Positions 62,597 to 64,000 of a stretch of DNA of 64,000 bases are shown in pieces. The DNA is from Dyadobacter sp. CY326. GTDB taxonomy: Bacteria; Bacteroidota; Bacteroidia; Cytophagales; Spirosomataceae. The DNA lies in NCBI RefSeq assembly GCF_021390515.1, contig NZ_JAJUXI010000003.1, positions 1 to 64,000 on the forward strand. The letters are read 5' to 3'. The translations under genes and the position numbers were made by a program. Each line of letters begins with the position of its first letter. Position 1 is the first letter of the stretch. The notes below the pieces were generated by a model. The model did no database searches, was not told the DNA's origin, and saw only the letters and a program-made list of their open reading frames with translations.

Positions 62597-64000
62597 TTGA
62601 AGAAACGTATTGCCATCCTGGGCGGAGGCCCCAGTGCATTGTTTGTTTATAAAAGATTTGTAGACGCGGGTCAAACCGACCTGGAAATACACATCTACGA
62701 AAGCAAAAATTTATTAGGCGCGGGAATGCCTTACAGTTATCAAGGCTCTAACAATGAGCACATTACTAATGTTTCTGATAACGAGATCCCTGAAATTGTA
62801 ACTTCCATTGGCGAATGGATCCAAACAGTTCCCGACGAGGCGCTGGAAGGTTTCACTATTGACAAAACCAAATTCAACGAATACAAAGTTTTGCCGCGAT
62901 TGCTTTTTGGTAAATATCTGGCTGGGCAATTTGATCTTTTGCTTAAAAAAGCAGCCGATATTGGACTGGAAACCTGCGTTCACACAGGCTGTAATGTGCT
63001 GGATATCATTGATAAACCCACTGAAAACGCCGTTGACATTGCCGTGGAACGGCTGGGATTGGCGACATTCGATCAGGTGATTGTGTGTACAGGACATAAC
63101 TGGCCCAACAAACACGAAGGTACCACGCCAGGCTATTTTGAATCTCCTTATCCACCATCCAAACTCAAATTAGCGCTCAATCATCCGATCGCCATCAGAG
63201 GTTCATCGCTCACGGCCATTGACGCAATCAGAACTTTGGCGCGGCATAATGGCTCATTTGAAAAGGATGAAAATGGAAAAGTAAAATTTATTCCCTCAGA
63301 CACAAGCCCTGATTTCAGACTCGTCATGCATTCGCGTAATGGGCTGCTCCCTGCCATCCGCTTCCATTTGGAAGATCCCCTTTTGTCGGACGAAGCATTG
63401 CTTTCCGAAGAAGAAGTTGCGCAAAACCGGAGTGAAAATGATGGTTTTCTTGAATTGGATTTTATGTTTGAAAAAGCATTCAAGGACCTGTTCAGGGAGA
63501 AAGATCCCGTGTTTTACGAGCGCATTAAGGACATGAAAATGGAGGAATTTGTGAACTCCATGATGGAAGTTCGCGAAAAAACGGAGCCGTTCATGTTGTT
63601 TAGGCGCGAATATGCGGAGGCGGAAAAGTCAATCCGAAATGAGGAATCCATTCACTGGAAAGAAATCCTGGCGGTGCTGAGTTTTGCGATGAATTATCCT
63701 GCCAAATATATGTCTGCCGAAGATATGCAGCGCATGCAAAAGATATTGATGCCGCTTGTTTCAGTTGTCATCGCGTTTGTTCCGCAGAGTTCAGCCGACG
63801 AGTTGCTGGCATTGGACGACGCCGGACGGCTTGAAATTATAACCGTAGGCGACGATAGTCGTGTGGATCCCGAGAATGGTGGTGGTGTGACGTATTTTTA
63901 CAAAGATGACAACGGGGAAGAGCAGGCCGTTTATTATCATACATTCGTCAATTGTGTAGGCCAGCCGCATTTGCCATTTGAAGCATTTCCGTTTAAGAGT
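62597..64000 (+). CDS. FAD/NAD(P)-binding protein, 3' end outside window
   Basis: The frame opens at a TTG (62597); no in-frame ATG precedes the Rossmann motif, which begins immediately (KKRIAILGGGPSALFVYKRF, GxGxxA-type). 468 codons are visible to the window edge. Two nucleotide-binding segments fit PF13454-like FAD/NAD(P)-binding proteins: an FAD loop near 5-30 and QVIVCTGHNWPN at about 158, then a SSLTAIDAIRTLARH segment near 203. Such proteins are related to lysine/ornithine N-monooxygenases, but without a clear NADPH motif. Function unknown. Confidence 0.85.
   Translation, partial: MKKRIAILGGGPSALFVYKRFVDAGQTDLEIHIYESKNLLGAGMPYSYQGSNNEHITNVSDNEIPEIVTSIGEWIQTVPDEALEGFTIDKTKFNEYKVLPRLLFGKYLAGQFDLLLKKAADIGLETCVHTGCNVLDIIDKPTENAVDIAVERLGLATFDQVIVCTGHNWPNKHEGTTPGYFESPYPPSKLKLALNHPIAIRGSSLTAIDAIRTLARHNGSFEKDENGKVKFIPSDTSPDFRLVMHSRNGLLPAIRFHLEDPLLSDEALLSEEEVAQNRSENDGFLELDFMFEKAFKDLFREKDPVFYERIKDMKMEEFVNSMMEVREKTEPFMLFRREYAEAEKSIRNEESIHWKEILAVLSFAMNYPAKYMSAEDMQRMQKILMPLVSVVIAFVPQSSADELLALDDAGRLEIITVGDDSRVDPENGGGVTYFYKDDNGEEQAVYYHTFVNCVGQPHLPFEAFPFKS

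Overview
The window looks like a chromosomal segment of a Bacteroidota bacterium, most likely a Cytophagales member close to Dyadobacter or its relatives (inference from gene content, not a database match). Signs are FecA-like and outer-membrane-barrel TonB receptors, a DUF4249 lipoprotein, LytS/LytTR two-component pairs, PVC-type haem/dehydrogenase fusions, ThuA, M81/MlrC and Gfo/Idh/MocA proteins. Several promoters also match the Bacteroidota pattern TTG-N19/20-TAnnTTTG. Start codons were chosen with signal peptides and promoters because Shine-Dalgarno sequences are weak.

Layout. 1-2174 (minus) is the N-terminal part of a large secreted adhesin-like protein made of 90-residue repeats. It is followed by a tRNA-Lys with its own promoter and terminator and a broken partial copy of that tRNA (2.66-2.94 kb). 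3.0-9.7 kb carries a SnoaL-like protein, a large VWA-domain protein, an aldo/keto reductase with an AraC regulator, and a secreted SGNH hydrolase. 9.8-15.4 kb holds a 1153-residue secreted beta-propeller/HEAT/cytochrome c fusion, a divergent NmrA/HxlR pair sharing one compact control region, and a ThuA protein. 15.6-18.0 kb is a small defence-like pocket: a MazF/PemK-type toxin-antitoxin pair and a divergent HTH/SymE pair. 18.3-21.9 kb has a TPR protein, a SPL-family radical SAM protein and a membrane XRE protein.

22.0-23.8 kb is gene-free. It contains seven tandem copies of a ~265-335 bp unit in which small hairpins are nested inside a long imperfect inverted repeat. Stem changes are compensated between copies, and an internal 12-bp minisatellite varies in number. 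A possible solo relative lies near 34.59 kb. This is the least explained structure in the window. I read it as a REP/BIME-like, possibly RAYT-mobilised element, which is inference.

24.0-34.4 kb: glycine-zipper lipoprotein, M81 peptidase-like protein, Tat-exported oxidoreductase, a bacterial eRF1-like (baeRF) protein, a TolB/TPR protein, and a DUF4249 lipoprotein with its TonB receptor. 34.6-35.4 kb is decayed coding sequence. 35.6-45.1 kb: a one-TM regulator-like protein, a CopA copper ATPase, an AraC regulator, a TonB receptor, and a divergent pair of lipoproteins, one of them a haloperoxidase/PAP2 enzyme. 45.3-64.0 kb: a polytopic membrane protein resembling glycosyltransferases, a metallophosphoesterase, a sugar-dehydrogenase/PKD/cytochrome c fusion, two signalling loci (two LytS kinases plus one LytTR regulator; a LytTR regulator plus a TPR kinase), a thioredoxin-fold protein, an MFS transporter, a MOSC protein and the start of an FAD/NAD(P)-binding protein that runs off the window.
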